Notes under the pieces: model-generated
What the model was told of the DNA's origin: nothing
Databases searched by the model: none
What the model saw: only the letters and a program-made list of their open reading frames with translations
Shown here: positions 1 to 13,200 of the stretch, piece by piece
Numbering within the stretch: position 1 is the first letter of the stretch
How the letters are laid out: the number at the start of each line of letters is the position of its first letter
Assembly: GCA_027257055.1 (NCBI GenBank)
Contig: JAPVLO010000039.1
Span: forward strand, 9,082,501 to 9,146,500
Source of the DNA: Cephalopachus bancanus
Lineage: Eukaryota; Chordata; Mammalia; Primates; Tarsiidae
Direction: 5' to 3'
DNA length: 64,000 nucleotides
Translations under genes and position numbers: made by a program

Positions 1-249
1 GGTAGCTAGCAGGAGGCTTTGAAGGTGCACCGTGTAAGAATGCAGTGTCAAAAGAAGAACTCAGCCAGCAGGCCCTCTCTCTCTGCTCGCTCTTTCCCGG
101 TCCATGTCCACATCCTCAGAACAGAACACCCACCCCCTGTGTTGGAGCTCAGATGTGCACAGCCAGGACAGTCGGCAGGGCCTATGTGGAATGTGCTGGA
201 CCAGACTAACCTGAGTGCAGGTAGCTCCTCTTACATAACACAGCTTCGG
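1..249. other. Downstream flank of PTX4 copy A
   Basis: No gene. The sequence is the reverse complement of the region after copy B (about 25975-26210) and is also related to the flanks after copies D and E. It marks the outer edge of the inverted A/B duplication seen in the window. Confidence 0.7.
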
Positions 250-2735
250 GATTAGTGCTCCAGGCAGGGACAGTTAATCCTCTGTATGAATTCGCTCACT
301 GACCACTGACGTGGCATCCGCAAAGGGCAGGATGGCACCTATCAGGAGCAGCTTCCTTGGGGAGCAGCGCCCAGTCCCAGATGGCCAAGCTGGTCACGCT
401 CCCTACAAAGGCCTCGGAGCTGTTGAACCCACCCCCCATACTGTCTTGCTCCTGGCCCCGCACCAGGAACCCTCCAGGAGGGATCACATTGCCCTCCCTA
501 AAGCGGGAGGCTGTGATCACTAGCTTGCCATCCACGCACCTGTCCTGGACAGATGTCCAGATGACACAGACATGGTGCCAGCGGCCATCGAGAAGTGCAA
601 ACAGGGGCAACTTCCTGTAGTCTGGGCCTCCAATCACTAAGAGGATGAAGCAAGGGTTCAGGGAGTCCCAGACGGCAGCACCAGCTGGTCGGCACTGTCC
701 TTTGTGGCACAGGAAAGGAGGGTGCCCAGGTAGCCAGAGGCTGTGCACACCCAGCTGCAGGTAGACAGGGCTATGAGGAAGCTAGGACGGAGGAAGGCCA
801 CATTCTCGGCGGAGGCATTCGGGAACACGAGCCCACGGCCCCTGATGCAAACTAGAAACAGCGGGAGGGAGAGTTGGCCCCGCCATGAAGCCGTGCAGAA
901 GCATTCAGAAGCATTCATGCTGCAGACGCTGGCCCTGGGGCAGACGCAACAAGCCTGCACTCCCCGCACCCATCCTTCACCAAGCAACCAACTCAATCCC
1001 TTTTGAGTTCCTTTTGCCATGAGGGCTCACAGGGGTCCAACCTCGTGGGGACTTGCAGACAGGCATCCCCCGTATGAGTGGCAGGGCCAGGCCAGTCTCT
1101 TTCTGTGGGGCAGAGTATGTGGAGTGGGCAGGGTGAGAAGCCTTTTCAGTGGGAGCTGGCCTAAGAGAGACAAAAGGACAAACAGTACCCCTGGGGGCTG
1201 CAATGCTTAACTTCTCCTGGTCCCTGGAGATCCTGTGGGGCTATGGCAACCCCATCAGGTGCCCGAGGGCTGCCTGTGACTTGGCCCTCCCGTGTCTCCT
1301 GTGGATAGGCAGCAGCATCCCGAAGGGCGCTCCTGTGCTCAGCAGAAGCTCTGAGCATCTGTCCACCCCTCTGGAGCACCGGGGAGCTCGGGCTCGGCAA
1401 ATCAGGCTGGGCCGAGGTTGTGGCTGGGGCCAGGATCAATCCCGCAGGTGTGGTGCCAAGCTTGATTCTGCAGCCACTGCTCAAGAGCGGCCAGCCTGGC
1501 ATCCTGGCTGTGGACGAGGTGCATCAGGCGAGGCAGCACGTCCCGCAGGGCTTCCCTCCCCACCTGCCTCCCTGGAGCCTGCTGCTCATTCCTGTCACTC
1601 AGGGCCAGGTCCAAGGCCTGCAGCACGGCATCCACCTTCCGGCTTCTGTGCTGGGTCTTCCTCACCCAAGTCCTGAGGTCAGCAAGCGCCCTCTGTCTGG
1701 TCACCAGTGACCAGTTGTCCATCAGAGCCATGGGCTGGCTTTCTTCCACCAGGCTCTGGAACCGGGCAACCACGTCGTAGTCGCTGGCGATGCTCTGCAG
1801 ATTTGTCAAGGTCATCTCTTGGAATCTCTGAACCTGTGAAGAGGACACACATCAATTACGGGGCTGTGAGCAGCAGGAACAACAGTCTCCTACCACTGCT
1901 AATGTACCTGCTCCTGCCCAGCGGGGGTGTTTTAAGGGGTCTGACCCTCAGGAAGGCTCTGAGATGCAGCCGGTTAACATGACCAGCCCCACCAGGCTGG
2001 GCCTTGGGAGGCCTGGGATGACCCCAGGTCTGGAGCTGCACCATGTGGGGTATGAACTCCAGGCCCACAGCCTACACTCTGACCCCTCCCCCAGGCCCAA
2101 AGACACCAACTAGTCACCTCACCACTGTGATCCCAGGCCCTGCCTATGAGTGGGAGGCCAGTAGGGTGATCTCATGAGTCTCTATGGAGCTCAAACAGAA
2201 AGTACTTGGTTCAGGCCAAACATACACAGGGCACTTGGGAACAATCTGTGAACCCCACATGGGAATATGGAAGGCCGGCCATACCCTTTGCCTCACAGCT
2301 CCCACACCCAGCTATGTTGCTGGGTGTCGGAATTCCAGGGCCCCCAGGTATGCCCCTTGGGCCTTCCCGTCCCTTTCAGCCTCAGGCTCCACCCGACTCC
2401 CAAATATCCTCTGTCTGGTCTTCAGGGCAGAGCCCAGCAAACCTGGCAGTTGGTTTCCAACGAGTGGGGAAAATAACTTTAGTCGATTCCATGTCTGTGT
2501 CCAGCAAGCACCGATGTTTACTGTTACCACAACTTCTGTCTTCCGTGTGTCATCAATTTTAAAAGCCAACAGCCCTACGTCATGGGTGTACTTGCCCGCT
2601 CTTCCAGTCTACGGAGTCTCTCAAAAAATGGTCCTCTTGGCCCTGCTGGGCCAGCTTTCTGCGGTGAAGTTCCATGTAGATATAAAGGCACAAAAATAAG
2701 GAACCCAGGCAGGTCTTCCTCTCCAGGCAGCTCAT
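250..2735 (-). pseudogene. PTX4: PTX4 copy A, frameshifted pseudogene
   Basis: This is the minus-strand counterpart of copy B. Exon 1 is 2735-2596 (ATG at 2735), but one base is missing inside the signal peptide, so the frame is lost. Exon 2 is 1833-1212, with the acceptor kept and the start VQRFQEMTL clear; a 2-base loss near 1475 just after LEQWLQ shifts the frame, and the donor has decayed to GTTAAG. Exon 3 is about 851-250, with the acceptor kept and VFPNAS, GTLLS and [10 protein letters not shown] recognisable. It has a frameshift near 690, a 12-base deletion after the HVCVIWTS motif and further damage near the C-terminus. Both domain cysteines remain readable in different frames. Several independent lesions make a functional product very unlikely. 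Confidence 0.88.
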
Positions 2736-5700
2736 CCTGAGAGTCAGGGCAGCCCAGCAGTCTTCTGCTAGAGCGCGGGACAGTCGAGGTGGAGCTGGCT
2801 CATGACACGCCCCCAAACCTCCAGCTGAGCACTTTCCTTCTTCATCCCTGACTGGACGTGAGGTACTTTCCGCCCCCTCAGAGACAGCCTGTCTCTGTCC
2901 AGGTTCACAGAACTGGATGTTCCCAAGGAGACAAGATTGAAACAGATGCAAACAGCTTCTCTGGAGAATCATTCTACTGCATTTAAGATGCCATGTGGCT
3001 GGCTCAGAGGCAGATGTGGGTGATACTTTAATAGGAGCACATAAATGATTCTTCCGAGAAGTCACCAAAGACCCGGGACCCCAGCTTGGTTGGGAGGTCA
3101 AGAGAGCCAGCTCTTCATGGGCATCCAGCATCCAGGTCAGGCACAGTCACATCCTGGGAGGCCCCATCTCTCTGTGTCTCGGCCAGGCAACAGAAATGTG
3201 ATTGAAAGAAACCTGAATTTATTTGGGGGCACAGGAGGTAGAGTGCATTGAATGACACCTTCCCAAAGATATATACAAGTCCTAATCCCAGGACCTGTGA
3301 CTGTGCCCTACGTGGAAAAGGTTCTCTGCAGGTATAGTGGAGGATTTCGAGATGAGGCCATCCTGGAATATCCAGGTGGACCCTCAATCCAATGACAAGT
3401 GTCCTTATAAGAGACAGAACAGACACTGAGGTGCAGGCCATATTGAGATGGAGGCAGAGTGGAGGATGCTGCTGCCAGGAGCACCGGAGTCCCCGAGGCA
3501 GGAAGAGGAAGAATAGGACCTTCCCCAGGGGCTTCAGGGACAATGACGCCTTGGTTTCAGACTTTGGGTCCCCAGAACTGTGATAGGGTACATGTCTGAT
3601 GTTTGAGGCCACCCAGCATGTGGTCATAAGACAATTCCTGACGGGGTCCCCGACAAGGGCCTCCACCATTCCCAAGACATCACAAGGCCAGAGGACACCA
3701 GGCCCCGAGGCTCATAAGGTCAGGTGTCAGACAACCACAGATGTGGAGAAGATGCTAATAGCATCCAGAGAGGAGAATCAGGCCATGAAGTCAGGACTGA
3801 GACTTTCCCTTGAGAGCTGCTTGCCATCTCAACAGAGATGCTGGGTGCCAGAGACACAGGAGCAGACCTGGCAATGTCTGCATGAGAATGCTTTCCACTG
3901 AGACTGCGTGTCTAGTTCAAAGATGAATCGACCAGGAGCAAAGAATGCAGACATTTTCAGATACACACAGACTCCAGAAATGTATCTTCCGTGCCACACA
4001 ACGCCCTTTTTTTCTGAGTCAGGATCTCACGCTGTTGACCAGGCCAGAATACAGTGGCACGGACATGGCTCTCTGCAGCTTCCAATTCCTGTGCTCAGAT
4101 GATCCTCTTGCCTTATTTTACCTGGCTCGTGTGCACTTTGTTGGCACATGAAGGAGGAGCAAAGCTGCCATGGTCACTGGGAGCACTGTAACCTAGCGGC
4201 AGACTGGGAGTTCCCGGGATGTTGGGACCCCTGGAGCGGCCCAGAGAGACACCCCCTGGCATCCTTGCTTCCCAACACCCCTGTCTCCTGAGAAACACTC
4301 TGAGTTCATTCGCTTCTCAACACCCCCCTCTTTCCCAAGTCCAGGCTTCCTTGGCCACCCAGGGTTGCGCCTACCATCTACTCTCCGAAGTGCGTCCAAA
4401 GTGGACCTTCCACAGGAAGGAGAGATCCTGACACCCACTCTCTCCAAGCCTCCAGGAGCCAACTGCTGCTGAGTCAAACCTTATGTGGTCAGGTGCATGG
4501 CCTCTCTTCCTCCAGGCCTCACCCCTCCACTGCCTCCCTCAGTTCCACATCCGTGGCTGGAGTTGTGGCCTCCACACCCACCTTGCAGGTTTCCTCCGCC
4601 TATCAGAGTCTCCCCTGAGATGTGGCCACGGTGAGGGCCCCAGTGTCGGCCAGGGCTCTTCCCATACCTTACTGGCACCCCTTCCCTCTCTCGTTTCTTA
4701 CCCTGCCTCATTTTTCTCCCCATGACTTGTCACTTGGCTTGTTGTGTGTGTTCTTTATTGTCCCTGATGTGTGAGCAGGAGCAGTCGGCTTCCTTAGTCG
4801 CCCAGGAAGAGAGCATGCACGCCGAGTAGGCATTTAGTGAAGGTTTGCTGAATGAATAAAAGTTTCCCAGTTGTTCCCACATTGTCTCTGCTGAAATGGC
4901 CTCTCCTAGCAGGTCTTGCCAGGTCACCCCTCTCCCAAAGATGAAGCCACCCACTCTCAGGGCATCAACAGAACACTCTGCATGATGCAATGTTCCATGT
5001 CTGCACTGTCCAGTGTGGTGGTCACTAGCCACAGGCGGTACCAAGCCCTTGACTTGTGACCAGAGCCCTCAAGGAGCAGGACCTTTAATTGAACTTATTT
5101 TCAGTTAGTGCATAGCCCCGTCGGTCCAGTGGTTACCAAATTGGAAGCCGGTTTCCCCACGGTTTGCCCAGGCGGTGGAAGGCCTCAGTTTCTGTTTTGG
5201 GCATGAGTGACTCCAGGCTTTTGTTTACAGCCATAAGAAATCTGTGCTGAGATGAGAATGTTATGACACTCCCTCATGTTGACATGATAATGGCAAACAT
5301 ATTTTAACCAATAACGTGAAAAGCATATTGACAAGTTAGTGAAATAAACATATTTTGCTGTGAAGTGTTGGGTGAAAGGCCCTAGAGTTGCTCCAGTGGA
5401 AAGTCCTTTGGAGAGAGCACCAAGCCCTGTCACATCCCTACTCTCCATTCACCCGGCATGCTGTCCATCCAACAGGATGTGCGCGGCCTTGCTGGGCTGG
5501 TCCAAGCTGCTGCCATTTCCCAGGTGACATCGCACCCCAGCATCAAGGAACATTGACAAAGAATCCTCAGATGCGAACCTACAGCCACTCTGGTAGGTGA
5601 TGTCCTATGGGTGGGTGGGACATTAGGATTACAGTGTGGTGTGTGAACAAAGCATTGTTATAGTGGATGCGTAAGACCTTGCCTCACTGACACCCATATG

Positions 5701-6655
5701 TCCTCACTTGTGACAGTTTCTCTGGCCTGCGGCACATTCTTTGAGACGTTGGCCATGGTCTGCCACTAAGGGGACACTGCCAGGAGGAGCCCACTGGCCC
5801 GTGTCTGTTGTTGCATCAGTGGCCACATGATGCGAATGACCAGCCACATGACCCACCACGGTGGCCGCCTGAAGGGTGAACTCAGCCCTGTGACGCCAGA
5901 GCATCAGGTGTGGACAGGGCCTCTGGAGTCACGGTCTGCCCAGCTCCCGGGTTACTGTCTGCCTCGTGGTGTCACTGGGCCAGGTCCTCAGAGCATTGCA
6001 GCCAGCGGGGACCTCACTGTGCACACACAGTCTGGAGCCTGGCAGAGGAAAATGACTGTGGGTCCAGAGACCCACGGCCTGGGGGTCAGAGAGAGCAGTG
6101 CCCCCAGGGATAAGGGGCGGGAGCAGCCCAAGGGGACCACACCAACCCTCAGCACCACATGCGGATGGGGACACTGAGTCCCCGGGGGGCGGGGGAGGGC
6201 ACCTTGATAGGCTGCCATCGAGGATGTGGGCAGTGCAGTCTGCCCAGCAGTGCTTTGCACCCACCCTAGGATGGATCCAGGGAGAACCGCTCAGCTTGCG
6301 GGAACCACTGAGTCAGATCACCTCAGGCGTCTCCAAAGGTCCTCCTGGAGGTGGCCTAGGAGAAGAGGAACTAGTCATCCAGGGAGGGCCAGTCCTTTCC
6401 ACTCTCAGGTGCCAAGAGGCATTGAATGAGATAGCCATGCCCGTGTCCTCTGAGGTGTGTATTCATCTCTTAAACTGGTGCAGACACCCCCGGGGCCAGG
6501 AATCAGGCCAACGATGCCCCTGACACTATGATCCTCCCTGGAGCTGAACAGCTGGCGGGAAAATCACTCATTGGTGTTATTTCTGTCAACCAAGGAGAAC
6601 TCCCACAGAACTTTGGATCTGAACACTCCCTGCCCGCTACACCCTGCCTGGAGTT
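2736..6655. other. Upstream flank of PTX4 copy A, no gene recognised
   Basis: This is non-coding duplicated flank. It matches, in reverse complement, the DNA upstream of copy B (about 19900-22900), and in parts the upstream DNA of C (28440-29180) and E (53300-55715). Example: the segment around 5450-5560 matches 20975-21080. Long open frames here are not conserved between copies, so I do not call a gene. Confidence 0.6.
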
Positions 6656-6659
6656 GGAG

Positions 6660-7117
6660 GCTGCCTCTGCAGTTGTGGGATCACAGCTCTCTGCAACCTT
6701 GAACTCTTGGGCTCAAGCTACCCTCTCGCCTCAGCCTCCTGAGTAACTGGGACTATAGCCTCATACTCCCATACTGGGTAACTTTTGTGTCTTTAAAAAC
6801 CTGTTTGTGGCCAGGTGTGGTGGCTCACACCTGCAATTTCAGCACTTTGGGAAGACAAAACAGGAGAACTGCTTGAGGCCAGGAGACAAAGATGAGCCTG
6901 GGCAACAGAGCAAGACCTCGTCTATGAAAAATCAACAAATTAGCTAGGCGTGAAGGCACATACCTGTAGCTCTGGCTACACAGGAGGCTGAAGTCCCACC
7001 TACTGAGGATGCTGAGGGGGGACGATCGCTGGAGCCCATGAGATTGAAGCCATAGTGAGCTATGAGCACACCATTGCACTCCACCCTGGGTGACGTAGTG
7101 AGATCCTGTCTCAAAAA
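6660..7117. mobile_element. Old Alu fragments (minus, then plus strand)
   Basis: 6660-6750 is a minus-strand Alu fragment ('cagcctcctgagtaactgggactata'-type text). 6810-7117 is a full dimeric, diverged AluJ-like element on the plus strand ending in an A-rich tail. Both recur in reverse complement at 19415-19880 near copy B, and near copy E at 52830-53290, so they predate the duplication. Confidence 0.8.
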
Positions 7118-7274
7118 ATAAAAAGCTGCTTGTAACAAAGGCCAAACAAAGGTTACTTGAGTCTCAAGTAACTTCAGCTCCAGTCAACTCTTTTATTTGT
7201 ATTTAATTTAAAGTAACTCTGTAAATTATATTTTGTGCCTCAGCCTCTCCCTCTCAGGTAATCATTTCTTTCTT

Positions 7275-7445
7275 TGATTTTTTTGAGGCAGAGTCTCACT
7301 CTGTCTCCCAGGCTGGAGCGAGTGCAGTAGCACAATCACAATTCACTGCAGCCTCTCCTTTCTTTGCTCAGTTGATCCTTCTACCTCAGCCTCCCAAGTA
7401 GCTGGGATGACAGGCACATGCCACCATGCTTAGCTAATTTTTTAA
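7275..7445 (-). mobile_element. Partial Alu, minus strand
   Basis: It begins at a T-rich tail, then gagtctcactctgtctccc and cctcagcctcccaagtagctgg, and stops inside the element where LTR sequence begins. Confidence 0.75.
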
Positions 7446-7568
7446 TTAATGGTAGATGTGAAGTCTCACCGGTTGCCCACTCTGTCTTGGTTGCAGGGTG
7501 GGTGACCGGTGGTGGTGGTGACCAGGTTCTTGGTGCCATGAACAAAAATTAAATGAGATACACACACA

Positions 7569-7622
<54 letters not shown>

Positions 7623-8650
7623 AGCTAAAGCCAAGAGTAGTTTCTTTAGCAAGGACAGAATTAGTACACACCAAGAAAGGAGTAGAGTAGGCTCAGCTGG
7701 AGAGAAGTTTCACAAGCCTCCGGTAAACAAAGCCATGACCTTTTATATTTTTTCCTGTGGGAGAGCAGGCTCTCATTTTGCAAAAGACACAAAAAGAAAA
7801 CATTTTGCAAACTTCTCTGGGGTTCAACACACTTCCTGGGGGAGGGGTAACATTTCAGGTTACTGTGCATGTCTCTGCCTGCCACCCCATAATTTTAAGT
7901 GTGTGTCTGAGATGCAGTCCACATGCATTAGCCCTGACTAGCTCTTCTGCATGAAGAGGTTAGGGGGAGCTCAAGGAGGTCCCTTGGCACATGTGCCACA
8001 CCTGGGGGATTTCCTTGGTGAGTTTTACAGTCTTATCCCATCTTAGGAAAGGATGTTGCCATGTCGTGTCCTGGGAGGCTGATTCACACTGCTGCTTTCT
8101 GGCTTCTCCTTGTTCCCATGGTTTCTTGTCTGTGAGATTCGCCTCCCATGTTCCATCTATCTCCTGCCTCGTTTTCCCCTAGAGACATGATTCCCATAAA
8201 TCTCCATGGGATGCAGAGGGGTGGCGTGTCACTCTTCTGGGCTGCTTCCTGCTGCAGACAGGCATTGATCCTGCCCACTTGGATCATGGATCTCTCGCCC
8301 TTTCTTATCCAGAGGAGACATGGCAGCCAGCTTCTTTGTAATCACACTGCTTCTGCATGAGCAGGAACAAATCTGGTTAGTAAATTTAATAAGCAAGGGC
8401 CCAAAACCCATGATAGTGATGAAAACCCCAAAAAGGTGTACAGAGAGCAAGCCAAGGCGTTCTCCATCCAAGTCAGGAACAGGAGATTTGACCAATCAGG
8501 ATTCCTTGGCCCCATGTCATGGCATGTTTCCTAACAGATGAATGTTTTGCCTAATGTTTAATGTTTTTCCTACTCCAGAGGTATTCATATAAAAGCAGCA
8601 TATTTCACTGAGCATTGCACAGGTCCCTCCAGCTTCTTTTTAGCCTGTAA
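7446..8650 (-). mobile_element. LTR, family 1, minus strand
   Basis: The sequence is closely related in reverse complement to 40100-41120 and in the same orientation to 18470-19140. Read on the minus strand it has the U3, the TATA-like 'atataaaagg' near 7750 and the R/U5 part with the conserved 'gctaaagaaactactc' text. A CA/GA microsatellite has expanded in the U5 part. I did not fix its exact U3 start, and internal ERV sequence may begin near 8560. Confidence 0.7.
7561..7619 (+). repeat. (CA)n-(GA)n compound microsatellite
   Basis: About 13 CA units run directly into about 16 GA units, inside the family-1 LTR. The other two LTR copies have only a few repeats here ('gtgtgtgt' at 41080), so the array expanded after insertion. 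Confidence 0.95.
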
Positions 8651-9640
8651 CATTCCCCCCTGTGGATTATAGTCATGACTTCTGTAACAGGGTGCTGGAT
8701 TTCCGTGATTTGAACATTCAAACAGTCTTTTCTCTATGTTATGCCAGAGTCAGTTTGGAAAACGAACTTGGTAACAGGGTAATGGGGTAATAAAACCTTT
8801 TTTGGCAGGTTTTTATTAGGCAGTGACCTCCCCAAGACTTTCAGTTAGGAATTGGGTATAAGGAAAAAACAGTCACAGTTTAGTCCTCAGTTTCCCCATT
8901 GGTTTAATATATATATCTTTTCATTGCAGGAGGTCTCACGTAGCTTGGAAGGCTTATTCCTAAGATTGTCCATTCCATTTACCTGGCAAGGTCCCTTGGA
9001 GGTGGAAAGCATTTTCCTGGAGTTGTCCATTTGCTGACAATAATTTCCACATTAGCAATGTTGGATTATGGGGAAGTGCTTGAAATGGGGGCCCTAGGGG
9101 ACACCCCCACCTCCAGACTGGGTAGTCCAAAAACAACAAGGAAGACTGTCCAAAAACAACAAGGTAGAGTGAAGCAGCTTTTTTCAATAATACTCTTGCA
9201 AGAACGGGTGTCCCTCAGGTGAGCAGGCACACTGAAGCAGTTTCAGCCAGAGTATTTAAGCCCTAAAATATAGGTCCCTTCCCTGTTTCCCCACAGGCTG
9301 GGTACATCCAGGGGTTACACTCCTTTCCCAGATATCACCTACCTGTCATACATTGATTGGGTAACCTGGTTAGTTCATTTGCATGCCCTAATCTTTTAAT
9401 TGGTTGACATAGGTATACTTCATTCACATGTCCTATTTGCTAACCGGCTTACAAGATTTTGTTCTGACTGGTTCCCATTGAAGTTTAAATGAAAAAACCC
9501 ACCAAAATAAAAGGCTGCAAAAAGAGAGCAAGAAGCAGGAAGTGACTCAGCCCAAAACGGTATGTACAGCTTGTGGCTAACTGTGAACATAAACCATTCT
9601 TTTTCTTACAGGAAGGACATGGATTGACTTGATTTTAGAG
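8651..9640 (-). other. Retroviral-like non-coding sequence, unclassified
   Basis: No gene. About 9030-9600 has LTR-like features on the minus strand (CCAAT-like and TATA-like stretches, A/T-rich U3 style). I cannot assign a family. It probably belongs to the minus-strand ERV complex that ends in the LTR at 7446. Confidence 0.35.
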
Positions 9641-9649
9641 CCAAGCATT

Positions 9650-9942
9650 TATTTATTTTTTAGTTGGCGTCTCACTCTGGCTCCCAGGCTGGAGTGCAGT
9701 GGCACACTCACAGCCACCCCAGCATCAACCTGCTGGGCTTCGGCGATCCTCTCACCTCAGCCTTCCAAGTAGCTGGAACTACAGGAGCGCACTCTACTAT
9801 GCCTGGCTAATTTTTGATTTATTGTAGAGACAAGGTCTTACCAAGTTGCCTGGGCTGGTCTTGAACCCACGGGCTCAGGCAATCCGCTTGCCTCGACCTC
9901 CCAAAGTTCTGGGATTACAGATTGAGCCACCGAGCCTGGCCT
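9650..9942 (-). mobile_element. Alu, lineage-specific young type, minus strand
   Basis: The reverse complement shows the diagnostic linker 'ctctacaataaatc' and a head ending at 9942. It is one half of a head-to-head Alu pair. Confidence 0.85.
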
Positions 9943-9966
9943 ACAGTCAAGTATTTAAAGGCAAGA

Positions 9967-10262
9967 CAGCCGGGCTCGGTGGCTCAGCCTGTAATCCCGC
10001 GCCTTTGGGAGGCTGAGGTGAGCGAATTGCCTGAGCCCGCGGGTTCGAGACCCGCCTGGGCAACTTGGCGAGACCTCATCTCTACAATAAATCAAAAAAT
10101 CAGCTGGGCATGGTAGCGCGTGCCTGTAATTCTGGCTACTCGGAAGGCTGAGGCGGAAGGATAGCTGGAGCCTAGCAAGTGAGGCTGCGGTGGCCGGGAG
10201 CGGCCACTGCACTCCAGTCTGGGCGACAGAGTGAGACTCCGACTCAAAAAAATAAATAAATA
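9967..10262 (+). mobile_element. Alu, lineage-specific young type, plus strand
   Basis: The head is 'gccgggctcggtggctcagc', the linker 'tctctacaataaatc', and the tail AAATAAATAAATAAA. Flanking 'aaaggcaaga' at about 9957 and 10267 is a plausible target-site duplication. Confidence 0.88.
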
Positions 10263-13200
10263 AAATAAAGGCAAGAGGAGGTCAGGTCTGCAGATTAGTC
10301 TGAATACTCATTCTGCCTCAAATTTGTATGCCAAGCTGTTATGATCCAGACCCTTGACTTTGTTTTTTTTCTTTTCCTATACCTGGAATAGCATTCCCAA
10401 GAGACAGGTAAAGATAACAGAGTGACGGTGTGGAGCTGAAAGTTATTCAGAGTTCATGAGTACTGGCCTGACTTGATGTTTCTGAAGGAAACTGTTGCCT
10501 CAGCTGTTGCTCTGGAGTCTGGTCAGATCCCAGGTGCCTCCCTAAATCACAGGCAGGTGGCAGCTGGCAAGCTTGAAGTCCAGGTATGGACAGAAATGTG
10601 GTCAGATGCTCACCCAAGGTGTGGGATGTGACTTTAATTTGACTCCCCTTAACTTTGGAGTATAAGAGTCAATCAAGAGCACCCAGCAAGGTACTATAGC
10701 TGGTCCCAAATTGAAAACAATAATTTGGAAAGACCAAAAGTTTAAGGCAGCCACCATTGCAGATGCAACTGATAAGAAAACTTGTCTATTGTGTAATAGG
10801 CAACAGCATAAACTCATTATAACTTTTATAACTCTCTGCCAGAGAACAGACCGATGCTTGAATGAAACCCAGGGCTCAGATGTCGGTCCTGCACCAGTGT
10901 GCTGTTGACATTAATGCTTAATTTGCAGACAACTCTGAATTAATTTTCTCGCTCAAAAGTTAGTCCTCACAATCTCACATGCCCACCCCTCCACAATAGT
11001 TTCTGGAAGTGGAGAGATTGAATTCCTTTAATTTTTGGCCCTGTGTTTTATAAAGGCAGTTCATTTTCGCTGCCACCTGGCCCTTGGCCTGGAGATGAGG
11101 CCCCAACGGGTACGAGTTAGCAAGAGTCAATTTTTTCAGTCCCAGGAGTCAAAGCCCTGTCACTTAACAGCACAATAATTAGCTAATAGGAAATTTTAAT
11201 AACAAAATCACAGATTGCTGTAAAAAGAACAGTTATTCATTTAGCCAAGGCAATAAACTTCAAAAGCAATATCAATAGCTACATGAATGTGGAAACTTTA
11301 ATTTTTTTTAAAGCTCAGTTTTTCTAAGTAATCAAAAACCTTTTGAGTCATAACAACAGTTAGAACTGGGGAGAGAAAGTTATAGCCAACTTAATCATAC
11401 ACAAGATTTTTAAAAAATAAATTTCCTTTCATGAACCTTATTATGACTTATGCATACCATTGACAACATGCCTGGATTCTCTGTTTTGCCCTATGTTTTT
11501 CTCTTTTTTAGATGACCAGTTATTTTACTTTAGGACAAAATTTATTATACAAAATCCTTTTACATACAAAATTATTCTTTTTTCTGTGTAATTGTTTTCA
11601 TATCTCTCATTCCCACTTACTGTTTTCTATCTTTTTATTCATAAATGACCCTTAAATAATAATCCGGAGAGATTATATAAAATAACCTTACATATTAGTG
11701 AAAACCTAGGAAGCAAGAAATCTGAACTGTCTGTTAGAGACTAGCATTTTATAGATGAAGGCCTTTATATAATTTTAGACACATGTTGCTCTACATTACA
11801 ATTCTTTCTTAATTGAAAGTGACCCAACATTTAATGAGCCTCCAAAATAATTTTAAGGTTTTAAATCACATAAAAAGTTTACGCATGAGCATTATCTTAT
11901 TTAAATTCATTTAATTTATTTATTTTAACAGTTTGATTAATTGCTTATGAAAATTGAGATCTTAGACAAGACTAGTTATTATTTAAGTAATCTCACAGTT
12001 CATTGTTTTCAAAGGCTGCGAACTTCAGGTGTCATCTAAGTAAGAACCTGAAAGTCAAATACTTGGGCATTTCACCAATGACTCCGAAGATTCAGCTGTT
12101 TTTATTGAACCAACATTCTTAAGTCAGCTTTACTTGTTTTTTGAAAAATTCATATACGTAAAGATTATTCTGGTCTTAGCTAGGTTTATAGTCTGGCAAC
12201 CTCACACCAAACCTTCATACTTTAAAATAGTTAGCATAAGCAAATGTGAAACTTATCTAATTAATAGATCCAGACAAAAATGTGTGCTAACAATTCCAAA
12301 GACATGTTCATTGTCTTAATAATTTTTAAGCCATTTTTATTTGCCAAAGCTGAATAAAGTCACGTGAACTTGGAAAACCTTTAGATCTATTTATTTAATT
12401 TATGAGTAGTCATTTGCATATAAGCCAATTTGGAAGTATGCTAGACAAAACACATATGTGCATATATGTAAGCACATTTGAACTTACATACATACACATT
12501 TAAAAAGATTTAATAGTCTTTACTTCTGAATTTCAGCCATGAAACAGCAACCAACTCACCATTTTATAAAAGACACCTGAATTCAAATGATATTTTTGAT
12601 AAAATTGGCACTTGTTTGCACGGTTAAGCTTTGCTTGTCCTGGTAGACAATTCAATAAAGGCTATGGACTAAAATTGGAATAAAGCAGTTTCAATGGAAG
12701 TTTAATTTTCAACACTTTTGTATCTCTCTTTTTTTCGATTTCAAAATAAATCTTCAATGTTTATATTTTAGATAGACCGGGTTGAACTATATAACAAAAT
12801 TTTCACTTAACCTTGAAACAGTGAGCTTTATCTCAATACCAGTAGTTTAGTTACCAGCAAATTCAAAGCAGACAGAAAAGACAAGAGAGAAATAGGGAGC
12901 TGAGAAGACTTTCTTTAACCCTGTAGTGCAGGTTGACTGTTTGAGCTCTGAAATTTCTTAGTTGTAATTTGCCCATTAGCTTTAAAAATGTGCACAACCA
13001 TAGGCCTCAATATTTAACCAACTGGAGTTTCAGAAAACTGGGCATGCCTTTGAACCTCTTTCAGCAAAACAAACAGTGAAACCAGAGGAGGAGACTGGAC
13101 AATGAGAGTTTTGCGGTGAGACAGTGAGGGGTTGGTGGTTTTCTTTCTCTGGGCTTTTGCCACCAGCCTTTACACACATATATACAAACACAAAGACAAA

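Larger units (their letters stand above)
1..7260 (-). repeat. Arm 1 of diverged inverted duplication (PTX4-A unit)
   Basis: The arm contains PTX4-A, its upstream flank and an old Alu pair. It is matched in reverse complement by 19180-26210. The shared 'ttacttgagtctcaagtaac' region near the old Alu (about 7150 and 19365) is also present before copy E near 52790. The arms are clearly diverged, with many substitutions and indels. Confidence 0.75.

Noticed and set aside
5704..6523. Open frames of 66-141 codons upstream of copy A
   Set aside because: The frames are not conserved in the homologous flanks of B and E.
9967..10100. tRNA-like 'gggttcgagacc' stretches in several places
   Set aside because: They are the internal B box of Alu left arms, not tRNA genes; no cloverleaf is found around them.
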